Assembly (NCBI RefSeq): GCF_963966145.1
Contig: NC_091049.1
Span: 14,074,001 to 14,138,000 of the forward strand
Direction of reading: 5' to 3'
DNA from: Tenebrio molitor
Lineage: Eukaryota; Arthropoda; Insecta; Coleoptera; Tenebrionidae
Length of the DNA stretch: 64,000 nt
Below are positions 1-11,257 of the stretch, piece by piece (position 1 is the first letter of the stretch; every line of letters starts with the position of its first letter). The position numbers were made by a program, and so were the translations under genes. The notes beneath the pieces are model-generated. The model was not told the origin of the DNA. It worked only from the letters and a program-made list of their open reading frames with translations, and made no database searches.

Positions 1-890
1 TATTGAAACGTTTCGACTTCCTTGACTTTTCCTCGATGAAACTTTCCTCCCTCATTTGGTGTATTGTTGGTTGCCGCATTCCCTCGGATAATATTTTTGC
101 GGAAAAATATGAAACAAAAATAATGAGAAAAGAAATATTTATGGATGAATCCTACGCTGTGTTTTATTTCTCATTTTGTTTAATTAGGTTCTAACGAGAG
201 GCCGTACCTTAGGAAGGTTTTTTTCAAAAATGGAATTAAAACGATTGAGCACACTTCACTTAAATTTTATTTAACAAATAATCGCGTGTGGTGGTGTTTG
301 GTCCCAACAAATTATAGAAATAAATATGTAAATTAATTTAATAACAGAAGTTGGTGGAAATTTGATCCAATGAAATTTGACTCGCGGCCCACGAATTGAG
401 ATCTGACTCATGAATAAATGACTAAGCTGGGCAAATACAGAAGTTTCTGGCGTGAATAGCATTATACGAATTTGAGGTGCGAACAATGTGATCCGATTTA
501 GATTTGAATTACCCCACAATTTAACTGAACCTGACGCGATGCCCTGGAACCTCTCATTGTAGCCTGGTCTAATAAAGGGTAAAATAAAAGGGGCAAAGGT
601 TCTAACAGACTTACAAGGGTACCTCTCTTCACGTCTCAGCTGTACCTAAAGGGTCACTATCCACCTAAATTTGACGATGGCTCTACGCCGGACCAACAGC
701 TAATTGAGAACGATGGACACTGGCGGCAGCTTCCCCCAACCGAGAGAAAGTCCCAAAGCGACGAATAATGAATTAAGATGTCCCCTTTTTTTTAATAATA
801 ATTTAAACTTGTCGAGAGCACGTTTCCCCAATCGGTAAATGCAAGAAGATCACACACTTCGCGATAAAGAATTTAATTCAAGATTCTAAA
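1..890 (+). repeat. Direct repeat copy A, Harbinger-related, left-truncated by window
   Basis: This stretch is clearly similar, with indels, to 3440-4173 continued at 9361-9413, in the same orientation. Shared landmarks are a block near its start, a block around 640-770 and a final block with GTTTCCCCAATCGG at about 841. In copy B the sequence follows directly after a Harbinger-type transposase exon boundary, so I infer that part of the repeat is decayed transposase exon 2. A short open frame at 3-194 has counterpart residues in copy B (for example SSLIWCIVGCRIPSD) but is not intact there. The true left end lies outside the window. No function is claimed. Confidence 0.6.
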
Positions 891-1365
891 GAGTCACGTG
901 GTCATCAAAAGCTCAAAGAAAATAATATAATCTTTACTTTAGAACGATAAAGAACTAAATGCTGTTTGACTAATTAAATTGCGGCTACAAGTAACGTACA
1001 AAAATTAGAGAAATAATTTACCTTGTAAATGTAAAGCACGTGGTCACCAAATGGCTGCTGGAAGTACTGAACGTACCTCCGGCTACTTTGGAGATCAAAC
1101 CCCGAGTGATTCAAAAAAGCCTTGTTTCCCGTTCCGCATTCGGTTTTATCATTTCCGGCGCAGCCCACTTTCGCAACTCCTACTTGACCAAAGTGACCAA
1201 TCAGCTCGGTTCTACTTTACGCCAATCGCGACACCTTTTCGATATCTTCTAGAACTTTTTAAATTACAGTTCCCCTTTTTCCACCATTATTTTAAATGTT
1301 TAAATTTAGACTTTTGTTAGGACCAGACCGAATGTACATAATTTGTTGTTGAATTAGAACTCTGA
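891..1365. other. Non-coding stretch, nothing recognised
   Basis: Overlapping short open frames exist at about 974-1320 on both strands, but none has a recognisable domain or codon pattern. The part around 1040-1250 is richer in GC than its surroundings and could be an unclassified transposon remnant. Confidence 0.4.
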
Positions 1366-1640
1366 AAAAGAACACTAAATTACTGACTCTATACAATAAT
1401 AAACCTCAACATCAAGAAACAAACACAATTAAAAATGGAACAAACAGAATTAAACAAGAACACTGAATTACCGACTCTATACAGTAATAAAAATCAGCAC
1501 CAAGAATTAAAATGAAACAAACAGAATTGGAATGAAACAAACAGAATTAAAATGAAACAAACAGAATTAAAATGGAACAAACAGAATTAAAATGAAACAA
1601 ACAGAATTAAAATGAAACAAACAGAATTAAAATTAAACAA
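1366..1640. repeat. Minisatellite of about 20-bp units, plus a 90-bp duplication
   Basis: From about 1505 to 1640 a 20-bp unit containing AAAATGAAACAAACAGAATT is repeated roughly six to seven times with few changes (for example GG for AA at 1530). Just upstream, the block at 1366-1416 is repeated at 1456-1504, giving a period of about 90 bp. Confidence 0.85.
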
Positions 1641-2504
1641 ATTAACATTATTTTGAAACCTAAATTGGGCTTGAAACGCTGTTACGTAACTGTCATATCA
1701 TGCAACTAAATTCCATTGACCTGCTACTTCTAAAAATTGTTCTACATTGATTTGATTCCCCAAAACTGTTGCAATTAACAATTACTTCGCAATTTTCATT
1801 CTCTCTCTCTCACTCACACCTCTGATTTCTACGACTACCTGGCTTTACCGTTACCGTGTTGTCCGTGTTTTCTACCGACTCCCTTTCTACTTTGCTTTGT
1901 TACGTTTGTTTCTAACTAAAAGTGCAAACGATTCTAGTTATTTTCTAAAGCACTCTGTTTCTAATTTGCAATTCTCGCCCTTTAATTACCAATATGCCCC
2001 AAATTTTTGAATGCTAAAAAAAGTAAATTAACCTAATGAACATTAATTTTGTGGTTCAATCAATTTGAAACCTGCTAACATCAAATTCATTAATTCAATT
2101 ATCCCCTGATTTTAACTGGACTGTCCAAATTGTCGAACGAGCAAATTTTGCAATGTTTCTTTTCCCATAAAAACTGTTATCTTTGTGTTGTGTTCGGACA
2201 GGACGTGTACCTGCATTTTCAAAGAAAGCTTGGCAGATTTCACTTGAGGAATGTGGTGCCGACACGGCTTCAATAAAATTTACAACTGACCAGCATTTCC
2301 GTCGCAAATGAACGGTATTTAAAATATTTCGTTGAAATTATATTAAAATTAAAATTCTTAGTTTATCGAACCTTTTCGGACCGTTACAATGTTAAAATTG
2401 AAATCAACTTTTAATTGAAAACTCGTATATTTGTGCACTTGGAAATTGTTGTTTATCTTTCATATAGAGAAATGTGACTACCTACATAATAGAGTTTTAA
2501 AAAT
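1641..2504. other. AT-rich non-coding stretch
   Basis: No gene is supported. A short CT-rich run lies at about 1800-1812. A 70-codon frame on the minus strand at 2095-2307 has no recognisable family. Confidence 0.4.
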
Positions 2505-2830
2505 TGAAACCTTCCATCTACTTTTTGTTTACCATTAGGCCATCAACTTCGCTCAGGTATCTAAGATCAATATCTTACTAAAGCGCAAACTGGATACAAG
2601 AATAATTTTTAAATTCTTCAGTTTGGACCACTTGTCTCTCTTTCTGGAAAGCGTATTGATTACTATACCAATTATAACGTTGTTTAATTAGAGAAAATGG
2701 TTATATCCACGTTAAATAAATTAAATGGAAATAACAATTTGTTTATTTTGTAGCAGATAATAAGACATCACCCAGTCATTTCTTGAACAATTTAGTAAAC
2801 CCCTAGCTGATAATACAACTAAATCAACCA
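2505..2830 (-). pseudogene. Gutted gustatory-receptor gene relic
   Basis: The left part (about 2505-2570) resembles the 3' flank of the intact receptor gene (about 18795-18870), sharing CTTTTTGTTTAC and CTCAGGTATCTAA. The middle (about 2605-2645) resembles receptor coding sequence at about 19739-19785. The right part (about 2650-2790) matches the start of the receptor and its upstream block at about 20056-20185, sharing AAAGCGTATTGATTA. Nearly the whole coding region is therefore missing and only the two flanks plus a small coding piece survive. This is the leftmost trace of the Gr cluster. Confidence 0.6.
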
Positions 2831-2863
2831 GATCAATCGGGAGAAGTGTCTAACCTAAAAATT

Positions 2864-3440
2864 GGGCCGTGTGATTTCCTCTTCATTAAGACTTAGAGAC
2901 AGTCGTTAAGGACTTAAAGACGGTCTTTAATTTTTACCGATGATTTCCCTTTAATTAAGTGCTTAACGACTGTCGTTAGTGGTTATTTTTTAATGAAATT
3001 TTAAACAACGGCAAGTCATGTTTAATATTTTCATTAACTTGACATTTACCAAAAAATAGACAACATTTTGGAGGAAATCGGTCTCATCAACGAGGGTATA
3101 AATATTGATCCTCTGGAAAATAGATATACTTATCGTTTAAGAAAAAATCCTTTAGACGAATTTTCGGAAAGTGAGTTTAAAAAGAGATATCGGTTAAGTA
3201 AAGACACCGCACTGTATGTCGTGAATCTTATAAGGAATGACATCAAATCCGCTTCAAATAGAGCAGTAGATGTTAGTCCCGAATTACAGCTACTAATTAC
3301 ACTTAGATTCTACTCCAGAGGTACTTATCAACTGGAATTAGGTAAGTTGCGAATTTTTGGAGAACTTACCCATAAAAAAGATCGAAGGGCCTACTGGTGT
3401 TATTGTTAATTTTTCCTAGGGGACTTACACGGTGTCATAC
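2864..3440 (+). pseudogene. PIF/Harbinger transposase, 5' part
   Basis: A Harbinger-style terminus, GGGCCGTGTGATTTCC, begins at 2864. About 200 bp inside, an open frame runs from 3068 and resembles the N-terminal region of HARBI1-type transposases, with the helix-rich stretch FKKRYRLSKDTALYVVNLI followed by LLITLRFYSRGTYQLELG. A GT donor at 3342 and an AG acceptor at 3418-3419 would join this to a second exon whose first residues are GDLHGV, the usual Harbinger continuation (78-bp intron). The frame then degrades inside repeat copy B. The catalytic DDE region is not readable, so the element cannot be autonomous. The same Harbinger class appears as MITEs at 12.9-16.3 kb. Confidence 0.65.
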
Positions 3441-4173
3441 AACGTTTCGTCTTCCTTGACTTTTCCTCGACGAAACTTTCCTCCCTCATTTGGTGTATTG
3501 TTGGTTGCCGCATTCCCTCGGATGAAATTTTTGCGGAAAAAATACGAAATAAAAATAATGAAAAAAGAAATATTTATGGATCCTACGTTGTATTTTATTT
3601 ATTATATAGCTTAATTAGGTTCTAGCGAGAGGCCGTACCTTCGGAAGGTTTTTCAAAGATGAAATTAAAACGATTGAGCACACTTCACTTAAATTTTATT
3701 TAACAAATAATCGAGTGTGGTGGTGTTGGGTCCCAACAAATTATATAAATAAATAAATGAATTGAATAACAGAAGTTGGTGGAAACTTGACCCAATAAAA
3801 TTTGACTCGTGGCCCACGAATTGAGATCTGACTCATGAATAAATGACTAAGCTGGGCAAATACAGAAGTTTCCGGCGCGAATAGCATTACACGAGTTTGA
3901 GATGCGAACTATGTGATCCGATTTAGATTTGACTTGTTTCCCCAATTAAATTTAAACCGAGGCGATGCCCTGGAATCTCTCAGTCTAGCCTGGTCTAATA
4001 CGTGTCAGCTGTACCTAAAGGGTCACTATCCATCTAAATTTGGCGATGGCTCTTTGTGCTCTACGCCGGACCAACAGCTAATTGAGAACGATGAACATTG
4101 GCGGCAGTTTCCCCTGACCGAGAGAAAGTCCCAAAGCGACGAATAATGAATGTCCCATTTTGTTTAATAATAA
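3440..4173 (+). repeat. Direct repeat copy B (first part)
   Basis: Matches copy A at 1-780 in the same orientation. The copy is interrupted after TAATAATAA by the CACTA-type element, resumes for eight bases at 4781-4788, is interrupted again by the copia element, and ends at 9361-9413. A frame at 3913-4146 is open here but is disrupted in copy A, so it is not a convincing gene. Confidence 0.8.
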
Positions 4174-4777
4174 CACTACCCGACATGATTTTTCTAACTG
4201 ACCCAATTACGAGAATTTCTTATACGTTTCATTTATTGGAACTATATGACACCCGATTTCCATATTCCATCACGTCACGTTTGCGAACTAGACACCTATG
4301 AACATTTTTTATGTACTCGTGTATAATAATATATTCATTGTAAATTCATTTCTCTTACAAGGATGAAGGGGACACTAGAAGGTGCAAAATTAAGCGGGCT
4401 TAAGTTGTGTTTGGCATATGTACCAGGGGATATGGTATCCCGCTATGATGGGTGATTTTTGTTGGGTTCTTCAAAAGGAAGATGATATCCCGAATAAAAG
4501 AAAAAAATAAATTTATTTTGTATTGGATTGTACTGGTACTTAATCGTCCTTAGTCTGTTAACAATTTGCAATAGAATTATCATAGGTTTTTAAGTTTTTT
4601 TACTGTTTTAATAAAAATAACATTAATGCATATGGGTTTTCACATGTTATTACTAACTCGGAATCTAGACGTGCTAGAATAAATCTGTTAACGTTTATAG
4701 AATCAACAGACCCTAATTACCCCAGATTAGGTGTTTTCACTGCAGTTATAAAAAAAATTCAAAAATGTCGGGTAGTG
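4174..4777. mobile_element. CACTA-type MITE, 604 bp
   Basis: Perfect 13-bp terminal inverted repeats (CACTACCCGACAT at 4174-4186 and its reverse complement at 4765-4777) are flanked by the 3-bp direct repeat TAA at 4171-4173 and 4778-4780. Repeat copy A keeps the uninterrupted site (TAATAATAATTTAAAC, around 808-825), which confirms the boundaries. Termini that begin CACTA with a 3-bp target duplication fit the EnSpm/CACTA superfamily; a Harbinger assignment (TAA target) is the alternative. No transposase is encoded. Confidence 0.75.
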
Positions 4778-4788
4778 TAATTTAAAAC

Positions 4789-5023
4789 TGTTGAGATCGG
4801 GGTCCGGGATCGATAAATATTTGTGGATTACCGATAATAATGGGAGCTTTTTATTGTTGTTGGTTGTACAAGTTGGACGATAACAAAATGACGAGACAAC
4901 ACGTGTACACACACACTAACATGATACGAATGCCGCAGTGACTTTTCTAGGTTAACAATTGACACACAGTTTACGCGGCAAATTTGAAATTTACAAATTA
5001 CATTCATTCTAATAATGTTAACA
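4789..5023 (-). repeat. Copia copy 1, 3' LTR
   Basis: 235 bp. In element orientation it starts TGTTAACATT and ends TCTCAACA. It lacks two bases (AG, near 4940) that are present in the 5' LTR. Confidence 0.95.
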
Positions 5024-5089
5024 CTCCCACTAAATGAAAAAATTTGTACATGTCTTTACATAGCAAACAACAATAAATTAGGATGGTCC

Positions 5090-8000
5090 GGCCGGCGGTC
5101 TGGAGGTGAGGTTCGTCGATGTCCTTTATGTCCCGAACGTTCAACATCCTCCTTTGCTCTTCGAATCCAACTCTGGGCAACGGCTTCGTAAGGATATCAG
5201 CCTGCTGCTGCTTTGACGATACGTGAACCAGGTTGAATTCGCCCATGGTGTACTTGTCTCTTATAAAATGGTAACGCACGTCGATGTGTTTACTTCGTTG
5301 ATGAAACTCGGGATTTTTGATGAGCTTGATCGCACTCTAGTTATCTACGTGCAACGTGGCCTTGAAGTCCTCAAAAATAGCGAACTCTGAAAGTAAAAGC
5401 TTTAGCCAGATTAGCTCTTTGACAGTTTGACAGGCTGCGACGTATTCTGCTTCAGTTGTTGACAACGCAACAATTTTCTGTCTCATAGATTTCCACGCGA
5501 TGATTGCTGTGCCCAGTTTTACAACAATTCCAGTTGTGGATTTTCGTGATGTTACGTCTCCAGCGTAGTCGGCGTCACTGAACGCATAGACAGGCCCTCT
5601 TGCTTCACTGGAAAATAAAGTCCATGATTAATCGTACCTTTTAAGTATTTGACAATTCTCTTCGCTGCCTTCCAGTGGATTTTTCGTCGATTTTCTAAAA
5701 ATTGACTAGCTTTGTTAACAGCATACGTTATGTCAGGTCGCGTTCCCAATGACAAATACATCAGGCTGCCGATAATTTGACGATAAAGTTTATTGTCAGT
5801 CTCTTTGTCCCCATTTGTGTGCATCTCGGGGTCCATTTGATGATGCTGATCTGCTGGGATTTTCACGGAATTTGCATGTTCCATTCTAAATCTTTGAACC
5901 ACATTCTCAGCGTAAACTTTCTGGTGTAGGAATATTGAGCCGTCATCCATTCTCTTGATTTGCAGTCCCAAATATGTGCCCACTGGGTTGGATGAATTCC
6001 TGGTGTAGTTCTTGAAGTAGTTTGTCGATTTCGCTCTGTCTTGAAGCTGCAATTAATCCATCATCGATGTGTATAGCAAGGATCAGCTGATTTTTCGGAT
6101 CCCCGTTGGTAAAAACGCAAGCGTCTGCATTTGTGGGATGTAATCCGAGTCTGCTGAGTACCGATGTGAAACGTTGGTTCCAACACCTGGAGGCTTGCTT
6201 CAAACCATACAGACTCCTGTTCAGCTTGCATACTCTCTTGGTTCCATCCTGGTACCCATCTGGTTGCTGCATATATAGAATTTCATCTATATTTGCGTAC
6301 AAGAATGCAGTTTTTACGTCAAACTGCCTAAGAATCAATTTCTCTGATGCTGCAACACATAAAATCATTCGAATTGAATCAAATTTGGTTACAAGACTAA
6401 ATGTTTCATTGTAATCAACTCCTGCAACTTGTCTGAAGCCTCGAGCAACTAATCTTGCCTTGTCCTTCTGCACGCTGCCGTCCTCATTTCTTTTAATTTT
6501 GTAGACCCATCTGTTATCGATGACTTGCTGATTTTTCGGAGGTTCGACTAAGGTCCATGTTTGATTTTGCTTGAGCGACTGTATTTCTTCGTCCATGGCT
6601 TGCTTCCACTGTTCGGCATTTCCGCTGGATGTCGCTTCCTCAAATGACTCAGCATTTAAAATCGAAATATTTGCAAATCTTTCCGGATTACGGATTTTTG
6701 AACGATCTCGTAGACTGTATGTGTCTTGCTGCACGGGATCTTGCTCCTGTTCTGATTCTTCTCGAGATTTTGGAAGTGAATCGTGAATTGATTCATCCTC
6801 TTCTTCATCGGACATCTCTGATTCGCTTTCTGCTAATTTCTGATTTTCTGGCGTTTCCTGCTCTTCGTGTTCCGGCTCCTGATGTGGATGATTTACGATC
6901 ACTTCAACTACGTCTTGGTCGTTGTCTCTCTGGTGATCTTGATATTTCTGATTCACGAAGACTATATCGCGATGAGTTTTGACTTGATTCTTGCATGGAA
7001 ACCAAACTCTGTATCCTTTCGTGTCCAAGTCGTAGCCCACAAAATAACCTTCTTCGGCTTTTGGATCCCACTTTCTTCTCTTTTCTTTCGGAATGTGTAT
7101 GTAATATTTTTCACCAAAGAAATGGAAGGTTTTCACGTTGGGTTTTTTATTCAGCCAGAGCTCACTCGGAAAAACGTTGGACTGACTGCTCGTTCCTGTC
7201 CAGTTCAAATTGTAAGTCGCAAAGTTGACTGCTTCTGCCCACAGATTCATCGGAAGTCCACTGTCCTGAAGAAGCGTCCTGGCGAGCTCCACAATTGTAC
7301 GATTTTCCCGTTCGGCTGCTCCATTTTGCTCTGGAATTATGCCGTAACGTTGAGTGATGTTCCTGATTTCTGCGTTTATAAATTCTAAACCATTGTCGGA
7401 TCTTAGAATTTTTAAACCCTTTGGCAAATGTTTTTCAGTCTTCTTTATAAAATCTTCAAGATTTTTACACGTATCGGATTTTTGCTTGATGAAGTATAAG
7501 GTTCTCCAATGTGAAAAATCATCCTTCAACAGCAAAAAGTAGCGAGCTTCTCCTAAAGATTTTTCCTGCATGGGTCCACATAAATCCATGTGTATTAATT
7601 CTCCCACTCTTGAAGACTTTGAAATGCTTTTCGGAAAAGGAAGTCTGTGCATTTTCCCAAAAATACAACTTTTGCAACGAAAATCTTGATCATCAAAAGG
7701 TGTTTGCGACTTTCTGAGTATTTTCTTTACTTGCCCTGCATGTTGATGTGCCAGTCTGTTGTGCCAGGCCTGAAGAGAGTCCACTGATGCTGCTGCATTT
7801 GCTTGAGATCCCGGATTGCTGATTCTGCTGCGAAATTTCATCTCAAACAATTTATTTCTTCTCTCTCCCACTGCAACGATATTTCCTCCTTTAAATAACC
7901 TGCATGTGCGATCATCTGATTGGTACTGGATGCCTTTATCAAGTGTGGCACCTAAGGAAAAGAGGTTATAAGTCAGATCGGGCACATACAAAACATCTGA

Positions 8001-9008
8001 GAGAAATTTGGGAATCCAACTTTCTCCATTATACGCAAGTATATCAATATTTCCGGATCCGATTGCAGGAATCAGTTTTCCATTGCCAATTCGGACAAAT
8101 TTTGGTTCTTGGTAATGTTTGAAATTCTGGAACCATCTGCGTTGATTTGACATATGATCTGTCGCTCCGGAGTCCAAATACCAAATTTCTGATGATTTCT
8201 CACTGTCCTGCACGGTTGAGGGGGCTTCCCCGATGAGTGCTTCATTCCGACCGTCATGATGTGCTGCTGCTTTCCTCTCGTTGGCTGCTTTCCTTTTCTT
8301 GCAATCTCGAATCCAATGCCCGGGTTTTTTACAGTAGTTGCAGGTACCCTTGAGTACCGGTTTGTTCCAGTTGACCTTGGTGGATGCGAAAGCTACATTC
8401 TCTGGATTTTCTGTACTCATTCTAGATTCTTCAGCAGTAAGGCGAGATATCAGATTGGCAAGAGTTTTCTGATCACTGGACGTTGACTCCCACGCACTGA
8501 TAAAGTACTTGTATGTCGGTGGTAAGGTCATTAATAATTTGGTGATAAGCATCTGATCAGGAATTTTCTCACCCATAATTTCCAGCCGATGAGCCAAATC
8601 CTCGAGTCGGGCAACATAGATGGCGATATCGTCGTCAGATTTCATCTGAAGGTTATACCACTGTTGCATCAGCATGTGAATGCTCGTTTCAGATTTTTGC
8701 TCATATACTTGAATGAGTTTGTCCCACATGTCTTTCGCAGATTTGCAGTTGAGAATGTGCAGGAGAGGTTTCTCTTCGACGGTGGTGGCGATGATTCTTT
8801 GGGCGATGCTGTCATTTTTCTTCCAGGCTGCCAGAGTGCGGTTGAAGGTCGTGTCGTCGATGGTCTGACCCTGAACAGGGATTGCTGGACTGTCATCGAC
8901 AATACTCCAAGCATCACTTGATTGCAGTATTACTCGAGTTTGAAACTTCCAGACGGCCCAATTCTCGATCCCCTTCAGCTTCGGTATACGGATTAACTGG
9001 TTCTCCAT
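5090..9008 (-). pseudogene. Copia Gag-Pol polyprotein, disrupted
   Basis: The likely start is the ATG at 9008. In order the frame shows a copia Gag, a CCHC knuckle (CNYCKKPGHWIRDC), the aspartic protease motif DSGATDHM, the HHCC and catalytic core of integrase, and reverse transcriptase with HIDDGLIA in place of the usual YVDD box. Defects relative to copy 2: an in-frame 24-bp deletion in integrase near 7330; an 8-bp deletion near 5995 that shifts frame after the reverse transcriptase box; a one-base shift near 5595; and a TAG stop at 5337-5339 in RNase H. The RNase H tail is readable to about 5090. The insert between the catalytic box and the polymerase of copy 2 is intact here. Confidence 0.9.
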
Positions 9009-9104
9009 GATGTGATGCACAGATTTTTTTTTCCTTTTGCACGAGGCGGAAAATTTTTCGCAATGCGGCAAGAACGGATCAAAAATATTTATCGCTGGAC
9101 GTTT

Positions 9105-9118
9105 CTGGGCCCATAACC
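9105..9118 (-). other. Copia primer-binding site, half initiator tRNA-Met
   Basis: Directly next to the 5' LTR, the minus strand reads GGTTATGGGCCCAG. From knowledge of Drosophila copia this pairs with the anticodon stem-loop region of initiator tRNA-Met, not with a tRNA 3' end, so priming by a cleaved half-tRNA is inferred. The 14 bases match fully. Confidence 0.8.
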
Positions 9119-9355
9119 TGTTGAGATCGGGGTCCGGGATCGATAAATATTTGTGGATTACCGATAATAATGGGAGATTTTTATTGTTGTTGGTTGTACA
9201 AGTTGGACGATAACAAAATGACGAGACAACACGTGTACACACACACTAACATGATACGAATGCCGCAGAGTGACTTTTCTAGGTTAACAATTGACACACA
9301 GTTTACGCGGCAAATTTGAAATTTACAAATTACATTCATTCTAATAATGTTAACA
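9119..9355 (-). repeat. Copia copy 1, 5' LTR
   Basis: 237 bp, nearly identical to the 3' LTR at 4789-5023. It runs from TGTTAACA (complement, at 9348-9355) to the TG/CA boundary at 9119. Confidence 0.95.
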
Positions 9356-9360
9356 AAAAC

Positions 9361-9413
9361 GTTTCCCCAATCGGTCAATGCAAGAAGATCACATACTTCC
9401 GATAAAGAATTTA
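9361..9413 (+). repeat. Repeat copy B, tail
   Basis: Continues repeat copy B after the copia insertion. GTTTCCCCAATCGGTCAATG is matched in copy A at about 841 with one change, and similarity ends at GAATTTAA, as it does in copy A. Confidence 0.8.
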
Positions 9414-9740
9414 AGCCATTATTGAAATTGAAACTTTAAACCGTCGTCCGCGCCGATAATAGTATTTTACAGTAGAAGTCCCTTAGGATAGCTTTTACTG
9501 CAGAGCCAGAGATTTTGTGAGACGAGCTCGCAGAGCGAGTCGAATAATACTGGCGAGGCTGTAAAGGCCCTAACGGACGTGTATTGTACAATAGTTTTTG
9601 TAATATCTCTACGATTCGTTCACAATTATCTTTTTGAAATACATTTTTTTCAACGCCATCGAAAAAACCGAATGATTAATAAGTGTGCGGAGGACGTCGT
9701 CATGTCAACCGTTGTTTGTGAAAAAAAATTGTTTCAATGT
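9414..9740. other. Non-coding stretch with a small hairpin
   Basis: No gene is supported. GACGAGCTCGCAGAGCGAGTC at about 9521 is hairpin-like and recalls the hairpin-rich DNA at 16.8 and 18.3 kb, but homology is not shown. Confidence 0.35.
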
Positions 9741-10112
9741 TGTTTGTCAGATTTGTCCAACGCTTAACTTTCCGTTGAAAATAAATGAATGAAATCAATA
9801 CAAAATCGCAATCAAGCTATGCCCGATGTCCGGAAGTGAGGTATCGTTACTGCCTGCAAAATCGCGCTTGTTTTAGTGTTAAAATTGTGAAGCATCATCT
9901 TCGATCTTGTCTACATTTGCTGCTGTTTGTCAGATTTGTTCAACACTTAACTTTCCGTTGAAAATAAACGACTGAAACCAATAAAAAATCGCGATCAAGA
10001 TGTTCCCGTTGTCCGGAGAGCAAGTGAGGTCATCGTTATTCCCTGCAAAATCGCGCTTCTGTTGGTGTTAAAAGTCTGAAGCATCATCTTCGATCTCGTC
10101 TACATCTGCTAG
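9741..10112. repeat. Diverged tandem duplication, period about 183 bp
   Basis: Two head-to-tail units start with TGTTTGTCAGATTTGT at 9741 and 9924. Both contain CTTAACTTTCCGTTGAAAATAAA, a TGCAAAATCGCGCTT block and GAAGCATCATCTTCGATCT. The copies differ by substitutions and several indels, so this is an old duplication. No conserved reading frame was found. Confidence 0.85.
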
Positions 10113-10234
10113 TGGCATACTGATTTCTATTAATTCAAGGTGTGTCCCATAACATTAAACATTAATTATTGTACCAGTTGTAAAAAAGTTGAAAAATAAA
10201 GTTTAGATCTACGTTGTTATAGTTATTTAGTCAT

Positions 10235-10291
10235 TCATAACGGCCGCTCCCGCTCATAACGGACACCCTTAACGGACTCCGGCCGTTATGA
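10235..10291. repeat. Inverted repeat, possible pogo/Tigger-like terminus
   Basis: TCATAACGGCCG at 10235-10246 pairs with CGGCCGTTATGA at 10280-10291. The interior repeats the motif CATAACGGACACCC / TTAACGGACTC. Motifs of this kind resemble termini of Tigger/pogo elements, but no transposase or second end was found. Confidence 0.4.
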
Positions 10292-10384
10292 GGTTGTTTA
10301 CATGGTGACAAACAGTCCGGAAAGCCACCTTTAACAACTAGATATTACAAAAATGAAATTACCATAAATTTACCCTTAGCCAAC

Positions 10385-10515
10385 TCCATCTGTTAGTGAA
10401 ATGGAAAAGAAAAATGTAATTTGAATTGAAAATATCCAATCACACTCACATAACGTGTTTATTTTGTTAGGTTAACACTTTCTATTTTGTCATTTTGACG
10501 CAAAATAAATTTTCC
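10385..10515 (-). repeat. Dispersed repeat, inverted relative to 18405-18530
   Basis: Its reverse complement matches 18405-18530 over about 125 bp, including TTGCGTCAAAATGACAAAAT, CCTAACAAAATAAACACG and TTATGTGA, and ends at the similar CATTT-C-CTAACAG block. The similarity ends sharply on both sides. Confidence 0.75.
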
Positions 10516-11257
10516 CGAATACGTTTCATGAACGTAAGAATACCTAATAATTACAATAATCAAATTATGAAACATAATATTTATATATAAAATGGCATTG
10601 CAAAATCTGAAAATGGATAGAGCACAGTAGAAAAATTAAAAGTAAAACTATCTATCTGCAGGAAGAGAATACCTTTCTCGTAAGTTTATAATTTTAAATC
10701 CTTCCTACTTGTGAGTTTATTCCGAACGGATTTCGTTTTTATGTAATCTTTTTTAAAATTGGTTTCATTACTAATTGGATAATAACTTTACAAATTTTAT
10801 CTTTGTGTTTATCACAGGTAAATATGGAATTCTGTATTAAATGTGGATGCAAAGTAGTAACCAGTGGTTGACAAGAATTTTTTGGAATTAAATACCTATG
10901 ATAAAATTTGTGACAATATTAGCCAAGTTTTTAAAAGCCCCACAAATTTACAGACCCCACGGTCTTGAAGCCAAACTAATCGTAACAAGCGTCCTGGAGT
11001 TGGTGTAGATAATAAAGAAGACATGTATCACAGTGAAATGTTTCATTTAGTTTTTTTTTTATAATTTTATCAATTTTGGATTTAGTTTGGAGGTTGCTGG
11101 GAATTTGAAAATAACTGTTGTTATTTTCTCCACATGCAACGCACTATTTTCCCATGTTAGCACTTCAACCTTGATGAAATTCAAGGAAATTTAAATTATT
11201 GTGGCAATTTAGTTGATTTGTAGTTTAATATCTTTAAAGAGATGGCGCTAGTCAAGG
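10516..11257. other. AT-rich stretch, no gene seen
   Basis: No open frame of interest. The last bases (GCTAGTCAAGG before the target site) resemble sequence at about 18525 and form the left flank of the P-like insertion. Confidence 0.4.

Larger units (their letters stand above)
4789..9355 (-). mobile_element. Ty1/copia LTR retrotransposon, copy 1
   Basis: A complete element of 4567 bp on the minus strand, with LTRs at 4789-5023 and 9119-9355 and the 5-bp target duplication AAAAC at 4784-4788 and 9356-9360. The order of domains is gag, protease, integrase, reverse transcriptase, RNase H, which is diagnostic for copia. The LTRs differ by one substitution and one 2-bp indel, so the insertion is recent. 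A purine-rich tract adjoins the 3' LTR (CTCCCACT on the plus strand at 5024-5031). It sits in repeat copy B. The coding region is broken. Confidence 0.95.

Noticed and set aside
4174..4777. Host exon between the two repeat parts
   Set aside because: The inverted termini, target duplication and empty site in copy A show a transposon insertion.
6106..8921. Several frames of 60 to 170 codons on the plus strand
   Set aside because: They are antisense to the copia polyprotein on the minus strand.
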